From Asticcacaulis sp. YBE204 (GTDB taxonomy: Bacteria; Pseudomonadota; Alphaproteobacteria; Caulobacterales; Caulobacteraceae): 64,000 nt of DNA. The translations under genes were made by a program, and so were the position numbers. The notes beneath the pieces are model-generated. The model was not told where the DNA came from. It saw nothing but the letters and a program-made list of their open reading frames with translations, and ran no database searches. Shown here piece after piece: positions 17,144 through 26,773 of the stretch. The DNA is taken from contig NZ_AWGF01000002.1 of NCBI RefSeq assembly GCF_000495855.1, positions 124,001-188,000 on the forward strand, written 5' to 3'. Within the stretch, counting starts at the first letter, position 1. Every line of letters starts with the position of its first letter.

Positions 17144-19909
17144 TTATCCGGCATCCGGCGCGGTTTCAACCGTCGTATCGTTTGGATCCTCGTCGGCATC
17201 TTCGCCGCTTTCGGCCAGACGTTCGACCGAGACGACCTTTTCACCCGAAGTGCGGAAGATCGTCACGCCCTGCGTATTGCGGCTGGCGATGCGCACCTGC
17301 GCCACGCGCGTGCGGGTCAGTTGCCCACCGTCGGTGACCAGCAGCAACTGATCGGTGTCCTCGACCGGGAAGGAGGCGACCAGCTTGCCGCCGCGCTTCG
17401 ACAAATCGATGGCAACGATGCCCTGCCCGCCCCGGCCTGTGCGCCGATAGTCGTAGGACGAGGTGCGCTTGCCGAAGCCCGTATCGGCGATGGTCAGGAT
17501 GAACTCTTCGGCGGCCCCCAGTTCGGCGATACGCTCTACCGATAGAGCGGTTTCGCCCTCAACCTCTTCGGTTTCGTCCTCGACCACCGGAGTTTCGGCG
17601 GCATCTTCCCCCTCACCCGACACGGCGGCGCGCAGGGCGGCCGCGTGCTTGAGGTAGGCGGCGCGTTCGGCGGGGGTCGCCCCCACGCGGCGCAGAATGG
17701 CCATCGAAATTACGCTGTCGTCGCCATTGAGGCGCACGCCACGCACACCGGTCGAGTCACGGCCCTTGAACACACGGACCTCATCGACGGCGAAGCGGAT
17801 CGAGCGGCCCGACGCGGTCGACAGCAGCACGTCCTGATCTTCGGTACAGACCGCTACGCCGACGATGGCGTCGCCGTCTTCCAGCTTCATGGCGATCTTG
17901 CCGGCGCGGTTGACGTTGACGAAATCGCTCAGCTTGTTACGGCGGACATCACCAGACCGCGTGGCGAAGATGATGTCCAGTTTGTCCCAGCCGGCTTCGT
18001 CTTCCGGCAGGGTCAGGATATTGGTGACGGTCTCGGCTTTTTCGAGCGGCAGGAGATTGACGAAGGCCTTGCCCTTGGACTGTGGATTGCCGAGCGGCAG
18101 ACGCCATACCTTGAGCTTATAAACCTTGCCCACCGACGAGAAGAACAGCATCGGCTGGTGCGTCGAAGCGGCGTAGATGCCGGTGATGGCGTCCTCGTCC
18201 TTCATTGCCATGCCCGAACGACCCTTGCCGCCGCGATGCTGGGTGCGATAGGCCGACAAGGCCGTCCGCTTGACGTAGCCGGAATGGGTCACGGTGACAA
18301 CCATGTCCTCGCGCGGGATGAGGTCTTCGTCTTCGATATCGCCTTCGCCATCGACGATCAGCGTCCGGCGCGGCACGGCGAACTGGTCCTTCACCTCGAT
18401 CAGCTCGTCGCGGACGATGCCGATGATGCGGTCGCGCGACGACAGGATTTCGAGGAACCCGGCGATGGCGGCGGCCAGCGTGCGAGCTTCACCGAAGATT
18501 TCGTCCTGCCCCAGGCCAGTCAGGCGCGACAGGGTCAGGGCCAGAATGGCGCGGGCCTGCTCTTCGGTCAGGCGCACTTCGGCGCCTTCCAGCACGATCG
18601 AGCGCGGATCGGCGATCAGGTCGATCAGCGGCTTCATATCTCCGGCGGGCCAGTTGCGCGCCGTCAGGCGTTCGCGGGCTTCAGACGGATCGGCGGACGA
18701 ACGGATGATGTGGATCACCTCGTCGATATTGGCCACCGCGATGGCCAGACCGACCAAGACATGGCCGCGATCGCGCGCCTTGTTCAGTTCGAACTTGGTG
18801 CGGCGGATGACGACTTCTTCGCGGAATTCGAGGAACAGTTCGAGCAGCTTGCGCAGGCCCATCTGCTGCGGACGACCATGGTTCAGCGCCAGCATATTGA
18901 CGCCGAAGCTCGTTTGCAGGGCCGAATAGCGGTAAAGCTGGTTGAGGATCACGTCGCCAGACGCGTCGCGCTTCAACTCGACGACGACGCGCATGCCCTG
19001 ACGGTCGGATTCGTCGCGGATGTCGGAAATGCCTTCGATACGCTTATCGCGGACCATTTCGGCGATGTGTTCGATCATGGTCGCCTTGTTCACCTGGAAA
19101 GGCAGTTCGGTGACGATGATGGCTTCGCGGTCTTTGCGGATCGTCTCGACCGAGGCCTTGCCGCGCATGATGACCGAGCCGCGCCCCGTCATCAGGGCCT
19201 GACGCGCGCCCGAACGACCGAGGATTTCGGCACCCGTTGGGAAGTCCGGACCCGGCACGATGTCGAGCAATTCTTCGAGCGAAATCTGAGGATTATCGAG
19301 AAGAGCTAAACAGGCGTCTATGACTTCGCCGAGATTGTGCGGCGGGATATTGGTCGCCATGCCGACCGCGATGCCACCCGCGCCATTGACCAGCAGGTTC
19401 GGGATACGGGCCGGCAGGACGGTCGGTTCTTCTTCCTTACCGTCATAGTTGGGCTGAAAATCGACCGTGTCGTTTTCGATATCGGCCAGCAGCGCCGTGG
19501 CGGCGGTCGACATCCGGCATTCGGTGTACCGCATCGAAGCGGGCATATCGCCGTCGACCGAACCGAAATTACCCTGACCGTCGACCAGCATCAACCCCAT
19601 CGAAAAGGGCTGCGCCATACGCACCAGCGCGTGATAGACCGACAGGTCGCCGTGCGGGTGGAAACGGCCCAGCACGTCGCCGACGACGCGGGCGCACTTG
19701 AAATAGGATTTATTCGGCGTCATGCCCGCCTGATGCATCGAAAACAGAATGCGGCGATGCACGGGTTTCAGACCGTCGCGGGCGTCCGGCAGGGCGCGCG
19801 AGACGATGACGCTCATGGCGTAATCGAGATAGGACCGCTTGAGTTCATCCTCGATGGTAATGTGGGCAATACCTTGAGGCGTCAGGCCGGAAGCAGGCGT
19901 ATCGGTCAT
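17144..19909 (-). CDS. gyrA: DNA gyrase subunit A
   Basis: The 921-residue protein is GyrA, which breaks and rejoins DNA with the catalytic tyrosine (Y128 in MRYTECRM). The winged-helix/tower region occupies the first 520 or so residues. The C-terminal beta-pinwheel carries the GyrA box QHRGGKGR, which wraps DNA and separates gyrase from topoisomerase IV ParC. An acidic insert ([15 protein letters not shown]) interrupts the pinwheel, and the tail is acidic. In the quinolone-determining region the sequence is [12 protein letters not shown]: the positions equal to E. coli Ser83 and Asp87 are Leu89 and His93. A stable hairpin lies in the leader. Confidence 0.97.
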   Translation of the reverse strand: MTDTPASGLTPQGIAHITIEDELKRSYLDYAMSVIVSRALPDARDGLKPVHRRILFSMHQAGMTPNKSYFKCARVVGDVLGRFHPHGDLSVYHALVRMAQPFSMGLMLVDGQGNFGSVDGDMPASMRYTECRMSTAATALLADIENDTVDFQPNYDGKEEEPTVLPARIPNLLVNGAGGIAVGMATNIPPHNLGEVIDACLALLDNPQISLEELLDIVPGPDFPTGAEILGRSGARQALMTGRGSVIMRGKASVETIRKDREAIIVTELPFQVNKATMIEHIAEMVRDKRIEGISDIRDESDRQGMRVVVELKRDASGDVILNQLYRYSALQTSFGVNMLALNHGRPQQMGLRKLLELFLEFREEVVIRRTKFELNKARDRGHVLVGLAIAVANIDEVIHIIRSSADPSEARERLTARNWPAGDMKPLIDLIADPRSIVLEGAEVRLTEEQARAILALTLSRLTGLGQDEIFGEARTLAAAIAGFLEILSSRDRIIGIVRDELIEVKDQFAVPRRTLIVDGEGDIEDEDLIPREDMVVTVTHSGYVKRTALSAYRTQHRGGKGRSGMAMKDEDAITGIYAASTHQPMLFFSSVGKVYKLKVWRLPLGNPQSKGKAFVNLLPLEKAETVTNILTLPEDEAGWDKLDIIFATRSGDVRRNKLSDFVNVNRAGKIAMKLEDGDAIVGVAVCTEDQDVLLSTASGRSIRFAVDEVRVFKGRDSTGVRGVRLNGDDSVISMAILRRVGATPAERAAYLKHAAALRAAVSGEGEDAAETPVVEDETEEVEGETALSVERIAELGAAEEFILTIADTGFGKRTSSYDYRRTGRGGQGIVAIDLSKRGGKLVASFPVEDTDQLLLVTDGGQLTRTRVAQVRIASRNTQGVTIFRTSGEKVVSVERLAESGEDADEDPNDTTVETAPDAG

Positions 19910-19934
19910 GAATTCGGTTCTTTATCGTGGAATG

Positions 19935-19960
19935 TGCGGGCTGACGGGAATCAGCCCGCA
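19935..19960 (-). promoter_or_regulatory. Stable hairpin in the gyrA leader
   Basis: TGCGGGCTGA and TCAGCCCGCA pair perfectly over 10 bp around a 6-base loop, 26-51 bases upstream of the gyrA ATG. No T-run follows on the gyrA strand, so it is not a simple terminator. Confidence 0.5.
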
Positions 19961-20044
19961 AATGATCCCGTACCTTAGCATTTTTATGTTTAATCCCCAA
20001 ACGCAGCGGGGCTTTTCGGGCCTTAAATGACCGCCTGTTAACAA

Positions 20045-20899
20045 CTATTTTGTGTCAACGAACGCCTTGAACGCGTCGGCATAGTCGGTGTGCCAGCGCG
20101 ACAGCGGCGGGCGGTTTTCGATCAGGTCGCCCATGGCCCACTGCATGCGCTTTTCGTCCAGTTCGCGCGTCACATCATTATCCGGACAGAGGATATAGAA
20201 GTCGCCGGAATTTATGCTTTCCAGCATGAAATCAATCAGTTGGTCTGAGGTCCATGCGCCGGAAGGTTTTTCCTCAGGTTTGGCACCGCCCTCGCCTGTC
20301 ATGCCGGTAAAGACGAAACCGGGGATCAGCAGATGCGCCCTGATCTGACAGTCCGGTGTGTTACGAAGTTGATGTTCCAGCGACTCGCTAAAGGCCTTAA
20401 CGGCGGCTTTCGAGACATTATAGGCCGGATTGCCCGGCGGCAGGGTAATGCCTTGTTTCGAGCCGGTATTGATGATCAGGCCAGGCGTGCCCTGAGCGAT
20501 CATGTTTGGCGCAAAAACCTGCGTGCCGTGGATGACGCCCCACAGATTGACACCCAGCACGTTCTGCCAGTTGTCGAGCAGACCGAACGCATCGCTTTTG
20601 CCGCCGACCCCGGCATTGTTCATCAGGATGTCCACCTGCCCGAAGGTCGCGCGCGCCTCCTGTTCCAGACGTTCGACGGCGTCACGCTGGCTGACATCGG
20701 TAACGACAGCAAGAATGTCAGCCTCGGGCGTCTCGGTCCAGATCGCCGCCTTGGCGACTTCGAGCCGCGCCGTGCCGATATCGGCAATGACGACTTTCAG
20801 GCCCAGCGTCGCGAACCGTTGCGCGGCTGCCAGACCAATGCCCGACGCGCCGCCGGTGATAACGGCGACATTTCCTGATGCGATGGATGGATGCATCAT
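20045..20899 (-). CDS. Short-chain dehydrogenase/reductase
   Basis: A classical SDR of 284 residues: cofactor motif TGGASGIG (15-22), an acidic residue at the end of the second strand (VVIADIG, suggesting NAD preference), NNAG (94-97), catalytic Ser147 and the Y160-x3-K164 pair in AYNVSKAA. It is an NAD(P)-dependent oxidoreductase of the cytosol; the substrate is unknown. The C-terminal part (SGDFYILCPDNDVTRELDEKRMQWAMGD) matches a subgroup of SDRs acting on hydrophobic alcohols, by inference only. AGGAGTACCG precedes the ATG pair at 20899/20896. Confidence 0.85.
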   Translation of the reverse strand: MMHPSIASGNVAVITGGASGIGLAAAQRFATLGLKVVIADIGTARLEVAKAAIWTETPEADILAVVTDVSQRDAVERLEQEARATFGQVDILMNNAGVGGKSDAFGLLDNWQNVLGVNLWGVIHGTQVFAPNMIAQGTPGLIINTGSKQGITLPPGNPAYNVSKAAVKAFSESLEHQLRNTPDCQIRAHLLIPGFVFTGMTGEGGAKPEEKPSGAWTSDQLIDFMLESINSGDFYILCPDNDVTRELDEKRMQWAMGDLIENRPPLSRWHTDYADAFKAFVDTK

Positions 20900-20914
20900 C
20901 GGTACTCCTGAAAT

Positions 20915-20940
20915 GCAAAAGGCCTGCGTTACCGCAGGCC
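20915..20940 (-). terminator. Terminator of ssb
   Basis: GGCCTGCG and CGCAGGCC pair around a 4-base loop and run into TTTTGC on the minus strand, just after the ssb stop. The T-run lies within the leader of the downstream SDR gene. Confidence 0.85.
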
Positions 20941-20963
20941 CCTATTGATATATAAACCGAACT

Positions 20964-21470
20964 CTAGAAAGGGATTTCGTCGTCGAGATCGAAGTTCTGC
21001 TTCGGGCCGGAACCCTGCGCCTTCGGACCCGACGAGGCCGGTGCGCCGTAACCGTTGTCGTCGCCGTAACCGCCGCCCTGATCGTAACCGCCCGACGACT
21101 GACCGCCGCCGCTGTCGTTACGGCCGCCCAGAAGCGTCAGATTGCCGTTGAAGCGTTGCAGCACGATTTCGGTCGTGTACTTTTCAACGCCCTGCTGATC
21201 GGTCCACTTGCGCGTTTGCAGCGAGCCTTCGAGATAGACAGTCGAGCCCTTGCGCAGATACTGCTCGGCGATCTTGGCCAGGTTGTCGTTGAAGATGACT
21301 ACGCGGTGCCATTCGGTCTTTTCCTTGCGCTCGCCCGACATCTTGTCGCGCCATTGCTCGGACGTGGCCACCGTCAGGTTGGCGACGCGTTCACCCGAAT
21401 TGAGCGTACGGATTTCCGGGTCCTTGCCCAGATTGCCGATGATGATGACCTTGTTGACTGAACCCGCCAT
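20964..21470 (-). CDS. ssb: Single-stranded DNA-binding protein
   Basis: SSB coats single-stranded DNA in replication, repair and recombination. The 168-residue protein has the OB fold (residues 1-112: [67 protein letters not shown]). A glycine-rich disordered linker and the acidic tip DLDDEIPF, which recruits partner proteins, complete it. ATG 21470 follows AGGAAGCACA; a longer in-frame frame upstream has no family similarity. It ends at its own terminator. Confidence 0.97.
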   Translation of the reverse strand: MAGSVNKVIIIGNLGKDPEIRTLNSGERVANLTVATSEQWRDKMSGERKEKTEWHRVVIFNDNLAKIAEQYLRKGSTVYLEGSLQTRKWTDQQGVEKYTTEIVLQRFNGNLTLLGGRNDSGGGQSSGGYDQGGGYGDDNGYGAPASSGPKAQGSGPKQNFDLDDEIPF

Positions 21471-21602
21471 TGTGCTTCCTGTTCTGCCCGCTGCGTGCGG
21501 ACACACTAAACCTTATTACAAAAGCATAGGTCGCAAAAACGAGTCCGGCAAGGCATGTTAACGCTTTGTTCACATCTTTTGACGCGAACGCAGCGACCCG
21601 AT

Positions 21603-22040
21603 TTACTTCTTTTGCGGCAGGTTGTCCGGCAGGGTCTGCACGTCCGAGAAGTCCGGCTTTTCCTGCTCGAAGGCGCCCGGCACCAGCAGGCGCCCGTCCG
21701 GGGCCTTGGCCAGCAACTGGAAGCGCGGTCCCTCGAAGGTCTGGCCGATCTTTACGCCGCGGGCATCGACGAACAGGAACGTACCCTGAAACGAGCCCAC
21801 CAGCTCCTTGCGCGGCGAGCCCAGTTTCATGAAGTCGATCCGCACCTTATCCAGATGTGCCGCGCAGTATTCGATCGACGGCAGATCCCGCTTGACGACA
21901 TTGAACTTCGGCTTCTGATCCTTCGGAAAGGCGACCTGATAGCAGACGCCTCGGTCCTTCGGCGCGACCACACGATTCGAGTCACAGGCGGCCAGTGACA
22001 GGACGGCGAGACCCGTCACCGTAATGATCTTCGCGTTCAT
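21603..22040 (-). CDS. Lipoprotein of unknown function
   Basis: The 145-residue product has a signal peptide with lipobox LAAC (Cys19). The mature domain includes GVCYQVAFPKDQKPKFNVVKRDLPSIEYCAAHLDKVRIDFMKLG, with two cysteines likely to pair. I do not recognise a named family, though similar small lipoproteins are common in Caulobacterales. It lies 10 bases after the stop of the single-helix envelope gene at 22051-22698, so the two form an operon. GGGAGCCC precedes the ATG. Confidence 0.55.
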   Translation of the reverse strand: MNAKIITVTGLAVLSLAACDSNRVVAPKDRGVCYQVAFPKDQKPKFNVVKRDLPSIEYCAAHLDKVRIDFMKLGSPRKELVGSFQGTFLFVDARGVKIGQTFEGPRFQLLAKAPDGRLLVPGAFEQEKPDFSDVQTLPDNLPQKK

Positions 22041-22050
22041 GAAGGGCTCC

Positions 22051-22698
22051 CTATTTTACCGAACAACCCTGGCCCTGTTCGATCAGGGTGCGGAAGCTCT
22101 TATTATCGTCCGAGATTTCGACCCTTTTGGGCACAAGACGCAGGGTCTGCGTCCCCCAGCGCGCATATTGCGCCTGACCCGGCGACACGCACCGCCCGTC
22201 ATAGAGGAGCGTCACGCAGGCATTGAGCGAAATGGCGTCGGACAGGCGGTTCCATTCGTTCCCGGCGAAGCGCAGGCAGGCGGCCACCGGACCCGAAGAG
22301 GCCTTGGGTTCCGGCACGGTCTCGCTGGGCTCAATCTTGACGGGGGTAGCGGCCGGATCGACCTTGACCGGGGGCGGCGGGGCCAGAGACGCCGTCGGCG
22401 CGGCGGTCATTTCACCGCTTTCATCGACACCGACATCCAGCGCATTGGCGGCGACGCCGTTCTTTTTGGCGCATTCGGCGATGGTGAGCATGCCGACAAA
22501 GCTGCCGTCCACGAAGCAGCGCAGAGTCTTCTGATTGTCGAGGACCGGCGCGTCGTCGATATCCAGCACCAGACCGGGGCCTTCGGTATTCATGCGAGGG
22601 GTTTCTTTTTGCGACGATGAAATCGCCCAGGCCACCAGAATCGCCAGCAACAATGCTGCGCCGCCACCCGCCAGCCAGATGGTTTGCTTTCGACCCAT
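22051..22698 (-). CDS. Membrane-anchored protein of unknown function
   Basis: This 215-residue protein has one N-terminal transmembrane helix (about residues 7-26, IWLAGGGAALLLAILVAWAI). A proline-rich linker (LAPPPPVKVDPAATPVKIEP) separates two small cysteine-containing regions, LRCFVDGSFVGMLTIAEC and ACLRFAG...NACVTLLYDGRCVSPG. It probably sits in the periplasm on an inner-membrane anchor. Function is unknown. GAGGGGAAG is a strong start signal. It is downstream of flaEY by about 47 bases, and co-transcription with it cannot be excluded. Confidence 0.55.
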   Translation of the reverse strand: MGRKQTIWLAGGGAALLLAILVAWAISSSQKETPRMNTEGPGLVLDIDDAPVLDNQKTLRCFVDGSFVGMLTIAECAKKNGVAANALDVGVDESGEMTAAPTASLAPPPPVKVDPAATPVKIEPSETVPEPKASSGPVAACLRFAGNEWNRLSDAISLNACVTLLYDGRCVSPGQAQYARWGTQTLRLVPKRVEISDDNKSFRTLIEQGQGCSVK

Positions 22699-22745
22699 AA
22701 ATCTTCCCCTCGGAGGCGTAAGTCCAATCCCTCCTAAAGGCCTTT

Positions 22746-25652
22746 TTATGCGCCGCCTGTCAAGCGGGACAACGCCGCCGCATAGTTGGAAGATTGCGCC
22801 GTCCAGTAAGCCGTCGACGAGGCCGAAGAGGTTTTCTTGCTCGCTGCGTCGTCCGATGTATCCTCTTCGCCATAGCGCAGATAGCGGTAGGCGGCGCGAA
22901 CGTTTTTCAGCGCGTCATCGAGCGTCTTGATCGCCGCGACGATGCTTTCTTCAGATGTCAGATTGATATCCGAGTTGAAATTCAGGCCGATCAGCTTCTC
23001 GTCGGTCGAGGTCTTTTTCTTGCTGCTCGAAGACGACGAGGTGTCCGCCGTCGTGGTGATCAGGCCTTCGCTGATCCCCAGCCCTTCCAACGCGTCCTTG
23101 CCCGCCGGTCCCTTGACGATTTCCATCGACGAATTCTTGTTGGCCGGTTCGATGACCAGTTGAGATTCCGCCTTGCCGGTCACCTTGGCGACCGTGACTT
23201 TCAAGGTATAGCCCGCCGCACGCTGGATTTTCTTGGCCAGGGTCTCCAGCGTGTCATTGGCCTCGATGGTGATCTTCTTGTCGCTGCCGCGCGAGTCGCG
23301 CAGGTAAAAGCTGTCCCCTGCCCGCGTCGAGGTTGCCGAGGTGATCAGGGTCGAGTCGGTATATTTGATCGTGCCCTGCGGCAGGCCCAGCTTGTCGAGC
23401 ACGGACGCCCCGCCGGTCGAGACGGCCATGGCGTTTGGATTGACCTCGCCTTCCTTGCCCGTATAGCGCTGCGACCATTCCACCGTGCCGGAGGCCACAT
23501 CCATGCGCGCGATATAGGCATCGGCTTCGCCGATCTTGGTCGTGCCGGCGATTTCGCCCTCGGTCTGGCCGCTGAAATAGACCTTGCCGCTGGAGAACTG
23601 AACCTTGACGTCATCCTCGACATCGGTGCCGCCGTAATAGACGACCTTATCGCCGCTGGTGTCGGCAAAATTAACATTGACGGTCGCCGCGAAGGCATCC
23701 TGACCGCCGTGGAAAGCCGTCGCCCCCGTGCCGCCGCCCAGAATATTGGCATTGCCGGATGAACCGCCGACATAGACCTGACCGTTATAGACGTCGATGG
23801 CCCCGATCTGACCGCCGCCCAGCCCGCCGAGATTACGCGTGCCGGTCAGGGTCGCCTTGCCCGCCACCGACAGATCGTAGGCCTTGAGGACCATGCTGCT
23901 GTCTTCGATGCCCGCCACATACATGGTGTTGCCGACGACCTTGATGGCGCTGGCCTGATCGGTCCCCGCCGTACCGGACTGCGTCGTAAAGGTCGACTTG
24001 CCCGTGGCGTCGAAACCCATAACGTAGGAGTCCCAGCCGCCGGCCGAACCGCCACCGCCCGCCATGACGCCCCGCGCCTTGCCTGCCACATAGACCGAAC
24101 CGTCGGCACCGAAGGTCACGCCCAGCGCCATGTCTTCCTCGGTCGAGCCGCGGCGCTTGGTCCACTGCTCGACGCCATCGGCGTTGAACACGGTCACGAA
24201 GCTGTCGGCGACCGTGGCATTGGTGCCCGACGTACCGGTGTCTTCCTTGGTCTGGTTGATCGTGTAGGTCTGGCCTTCGACCGTATAGCTGGTCGAGGTC
24301 GTGGTTACGGTCGGCAGGCTGCCCGTCACCGAGCCCGCGATGGCCACCTTGCCGTCGTCGGACACGGCCAGCGCATAGCCGGTCGCGGTGTCTGCCGCAC
24401 CGAGCGTCCGCGTATAGACGACCTTGCCCGCCGAATCGTACTTGATCAGAGCGACGTCCTGCGTGCCCTTGATCGTCTGACCGTCGATCGTGCCATTGAC
24501 GTCGGCCAGCACATAGACCGAACCATCCGGGCCAGACACCGTCTGATGCACCTTGGTGATGGAGTCCGCCAGGTCTTCCTGCACGCTGCGCCCGGCGGTC
24601 CAGTAGGTATCGCCCGGAGTCGACGTCGTGCTGGTCGCCGTCGCATCGGCCTGAAACTTGACCAGTTCCATGGTCTGTTCCGGCGTCACTTCCTCGAATT
24701 TCTTGGTCGTCTTATTGTATTCGGTCGTCTTGTCGGTATTGCCGACGCTCTGAACCATAAAGATCGAATCGGAAGTTGTGGGGGCCGAAAACGTCAGGGC
24801 TTCGGTCGTGTCGCCCTTGATCTTGAGCGAGAAGGTGTCGGGATTGGTGCCGACCTTGGTCGTCTTGCCGCTGACCGTCACCGTCTTATCGGTCCCCGGT
24901 GTGCGCTGAACTTCGAACTTGGTCGTGGCACCGGCGTCTTTCAGCTTGCCGTTGATGTAGTTGACGACATTCGACATCGAGCGCGTGTCGTTGCCCATCT
25001 CGCCGAGATCGATACTGACGTTTTTGGGGGTCGCCGAGCCGGTCGTCTTGATCGAGATATTGAACTTCACATCGCCCTGGAAAGCTTCGACCGCCTCGGT
25101 CGCCGTTCCCTGATGGATGTCCTTGGCAAAATAGTTCGTGTCGGTCTTGGCGACTCCCACCGTCGATTTCAGCTTTTCGGTAATCTGGCCCTGAATGAGG
25201 TCGAGATACTCGTACTGGGCGTCCTTCACGTAGCCGCTGACCTCGGTCAGACCCTTGCTGAAATTGCGCCGCAAGGTGTTGAGCGTCGTCGTGTTGGTGA
25301 TCGAATCGGCGTTCGACCCGGTCAGAATGCTTTGCGCCTTGGACGCCACGGCGCGCAAGGAACTGAGACCGGTGTAGAGGGTATAGAGCTTCTTGTAGTC
25401 CGCCGCCGAACCGGCCACGTCGATCTTGGTCGAGGATTCGCGGACGAAACTTTTACCGGCAAGGATGTTTTTGACCAGTTCGTCGTCGTTGGTGCCGCCG
25501 CGTTCCCACGGGGCAGTCGGCGCCTTGCTCGTCCCTGTCGGAGAGGTCGCCGTCGTGGCAGCCGCCTTCGCCGCCGCCGAACCGCTATTGGCGGTGGCGA
25601 GCTTCGAGTTGAAATAACTCGTCAGCAGGCTGGAGTCGAACGAGACGGTCAT
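22746..25652 (-). CDS. flaEY: FlaEY-like flagellar regulatory/structural protein
   Basis: A 968-residue protein next to the flagellins, matching my memory of Caulobacter FlaEY in size and place. The N-terminal part is helical and flagellin-like in mood (TSYFNSKLATANSG, AGSAADYKKLYTLYTGL). It has an IN-motif-like segment about 200-245 (SIDLGEMGNDTRSMSNVVNY). A central region (about 335-740) holds SBBP-type beta-propeller repeats such as ADGSVYVAGKARG and GNTMYVAGIEDS. A second hook-type IN-like domain lies at about 775-860 (KKITIEANDTLETLAKKI), followed by a helical C-terminus. The mix suggests an exported flagellum-associated protein. No signal peptide is seen. The ATG at 25652 (MTVSFDSSLLTSYF) has only a weak ribosome-binding site; a TTG start at 25697 is less likely. 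Confidence 0.65.
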   Translation of the reverse strand: MTVSFDSSLLTSYFNSKLATANSGSAAAKAAATTATSPTGTSKAPTAPWERGGTNDDELVKNILAGKSFVRESSTKIDVAGSAADYKKLYTLYTGLSSLRAVASKAQSILTGSNADSITNTTTLNTLRRNFSKGLTEVSGYVKDAQYEYLDLIQGQITEKLKSTVGVAKTDTNYFAKDIHQGTATEAVEAFQGDVKFNISIKTTGSATPKNVSIDLGEMGNDTRSMSNVVNYINGKLKDAGATTKFEVQRTPGTDKTVTVSGKTTKVGTNPDTFSLKIKGDTTEALTFSAPTTSDSIFMVQSVGNTDKTTEYNKTTKKFEEVTPEQTMELVKFQADATATSTTSTPGDTYWTAGRSVQEDLADSITKVHQTVSGPDGSVYVLADVNGTIDGQTIKGTQDVALIKYDSAGKVVYTRTLGAADTATGYALAVSDDGKVAIAGSVTGSLPTVTTTSTSYTVEGQTYTINQTKEDTGTSGTNATVADSFVTVFNADGVEQWTKRRGSTEEDMALGVTFGADGSVYVAGKARGVMAGGGGSAGGWDSYVMGFDATGKSTFTTQSGTAGTDQASAIKVVGNTMYVAGIEDSSMVLKAYDLSVAGKATLTGTRNLGGLGGGQIGAIDVYNGQVYVGGSSGNANILGGGTGATAFHGGQDAFAATVNVNFADTSGDKVVYYGGTDVEDDVKVQFSSGKVYFSGQTEGEIAGTTKIGEADAYIARMDVASGTVEWSQRYTGKEGEVNPNAMAVSTGGASVLDKLGLPQGTIKYTDSTLITSATSTRAGDSFYLRDSRGSDKKITIEANDTLETLAKKIQRAAGYTLKVTVAKVTGKAESQLVIEPANKNSSMEIVKGPAGKDALEGLGISEGLITTTADTSSSSSSKKKTSTDEKLIGLNFNSDINLTSEESIVAAIKTLDDALKNVRAAYRYLRYGEEDTSDDAASKKTSSASSTAYWTAQSSNYAAALSRLTGGA

Positions 25653-25732
25653 AAGCGCTTTCAGCACATGAGATTCGCACTCAGTTTGGCGCAACAAAGC
25701 TTAAGAGTCGTTAACCCGCCATTGCAAAGACG

Positions 25733-25768
25733 CAAAAAAGCCCGCCAGAACAATCCGGCGGGCTTTTT
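25733..25768 (-). terminator. Terminator of the proximal flagellin gene
   Basis: AAAAAAGCCCGCC and GGCGGGCTTTTTT pair around a 10-base loop, 23 bases past the flagellin stop. Confidence 0.9.
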
Positions 25769-25790
25769 TGTATGGTAAATAGATGCCGAA

Positions 25791-26627
25791 TTACCCTTGG
25801 AACAGCGACAGGATGGCTTGCGGCGCCTGGTTGGCGATCGACAGAGCCTGTGTACCGAGCTGTTGCTGGACCTGAAGGGCCTGCAAGCGGGCGCTTTCCT
25901 TAGCCAGATCGGCGTCAACAAGGTTGCCGATCCCCACTTCGATCACGTCCGACAGCTTGGAGACGAAGCCAAGGTGGCCTTCGATCTGCTTGGCCTGCGA
26001 GCCCAGCGCCGCGAGGTTGGCGTTGACCTTTTCTATCGACGAGTCGAGCTTGGCCAGCGCTGAACCGGCCAGGGTCAGGCTGAGGACGTTCGAAGTCGAG
26101 GCCAGCGAGATGATCGAACCGCCCAGCGAGAAGTTGCGCGACGACAGGGTGATGACCGATGACCCGTCAGCATTGTCGATGAAGGCGATGCCGTTGGTGA
26201 TCGTATTGTTGAGCAGGTTGGTGCCGTCGAAGGTCGCGTTGTCGGTCGCGTGCTTGACCTGCTTGAGCAGTTCCTTGAAATCGCCGTTAAGCGCATTGCG
26301 CGATGCCGTCGAGATCGAGGGATCCATGGCCGAAACGACCTTGTCGCGCATCTGCACCAGAAGGTCCGACACCGATTCCCCGGCCGCCAGCGTCACATCC
26401 GCCACCGACGTCGCCCGGTTCAACGAGGTCTTCACCGCGTTCAATGAAGAAAGGTCCGCCCGTTGCCCCTGCGCGATGGAATAGAGCGACGCATTGTCCT
26501 TGGCGCTTGATACCTCAAGGCCCGTCGAGATCTTGGTTTGCGTGTGCTCTAGTTTCCGGGTCGTTGCATTCAGGTTCTGCAACGCCGTCATGGCTGTCTT
26601 GTTCGTGTTGACACTGACGGTAGGCAT
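25791..26627 (-). CDS. Flagellin, divergent member
   Basis: A 278-residue flagellin made of only the D0/D1 helices, as in Caulobacter. The N-terminal half includes TAMTALQNLNATTRKLEHTQ and KISTGLEVSSAKDNASLYSIAQGQRAD; the C-terminal half ends with LADADLAKESARLQALQ-like text and LGTQALSIANQAPQAILSLFQG. Compared with the two others it differs in the opening (MPTVSVNTNKTAM) and in having HTQTKIS and LYSIAQGQ. Divergence and its separate leader suggest a specialised subunit like FljJ or FljM, by inference. GGAG precedes the ATG by 7 bases. No sigma-54 promoter was seen upstream, unlike the two sister genes. Confidence 0.92.
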   Translation of the reverse strand: MPTVSVNTNKTAMTALQNLNATTRKLEHTQTKISTGLEVSSAKDNASLYSIAQGQRADLSSLNAVKTSLNRATSVADVTLAAGESVSDLLVQMRDKVVSAMDPSISTASRNALNGDFKELLKQVKHATDNATFDGTNLLNNTITNGIAFIDNADGSSVITLSSRNFSLGGSIISLASTSNVLSLTLAGSALAKLDSSIEKVNANLAALGSQAKQIEGHLGFVSKLSDVIEVGIGNLVDADLAKESARLQALQVQQQLGTQALSIANQAPQAILSLFQG

Positions 26628-26773
26628 TGGGATTCTCCATGTACTTTCGACTCATAAGTCTTAACGAACATGGTAAGCAAAAGGTTAACAAACGCAAACG
26701 ACTTTATCCGCACCCTTTGCAGGATACGGTTAGCGTGGCCTATATTACCTCTGAGTGCAAGCGCTCAAATGGA

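Noticed and set aside
17645-19309. 554-codon plus-strand frame opposite gyrA
   Set aside because: Shadow frame caused by GC-rich codons; gyrA is certain on the minus strand.
24546-25778. 410-codon plus-strand frame opposite flaEY
   Set aside because: No domain or start signal; it also runs through the flagellin terminator.
26628-26773. Possible sigma-28-type promoter (GCGGATAA) before the divergent flagellin
   Set aside because: The spacing to any TAA-like -35 element is wrong, and Caulobacter-type flagellar systems do not use FliA.
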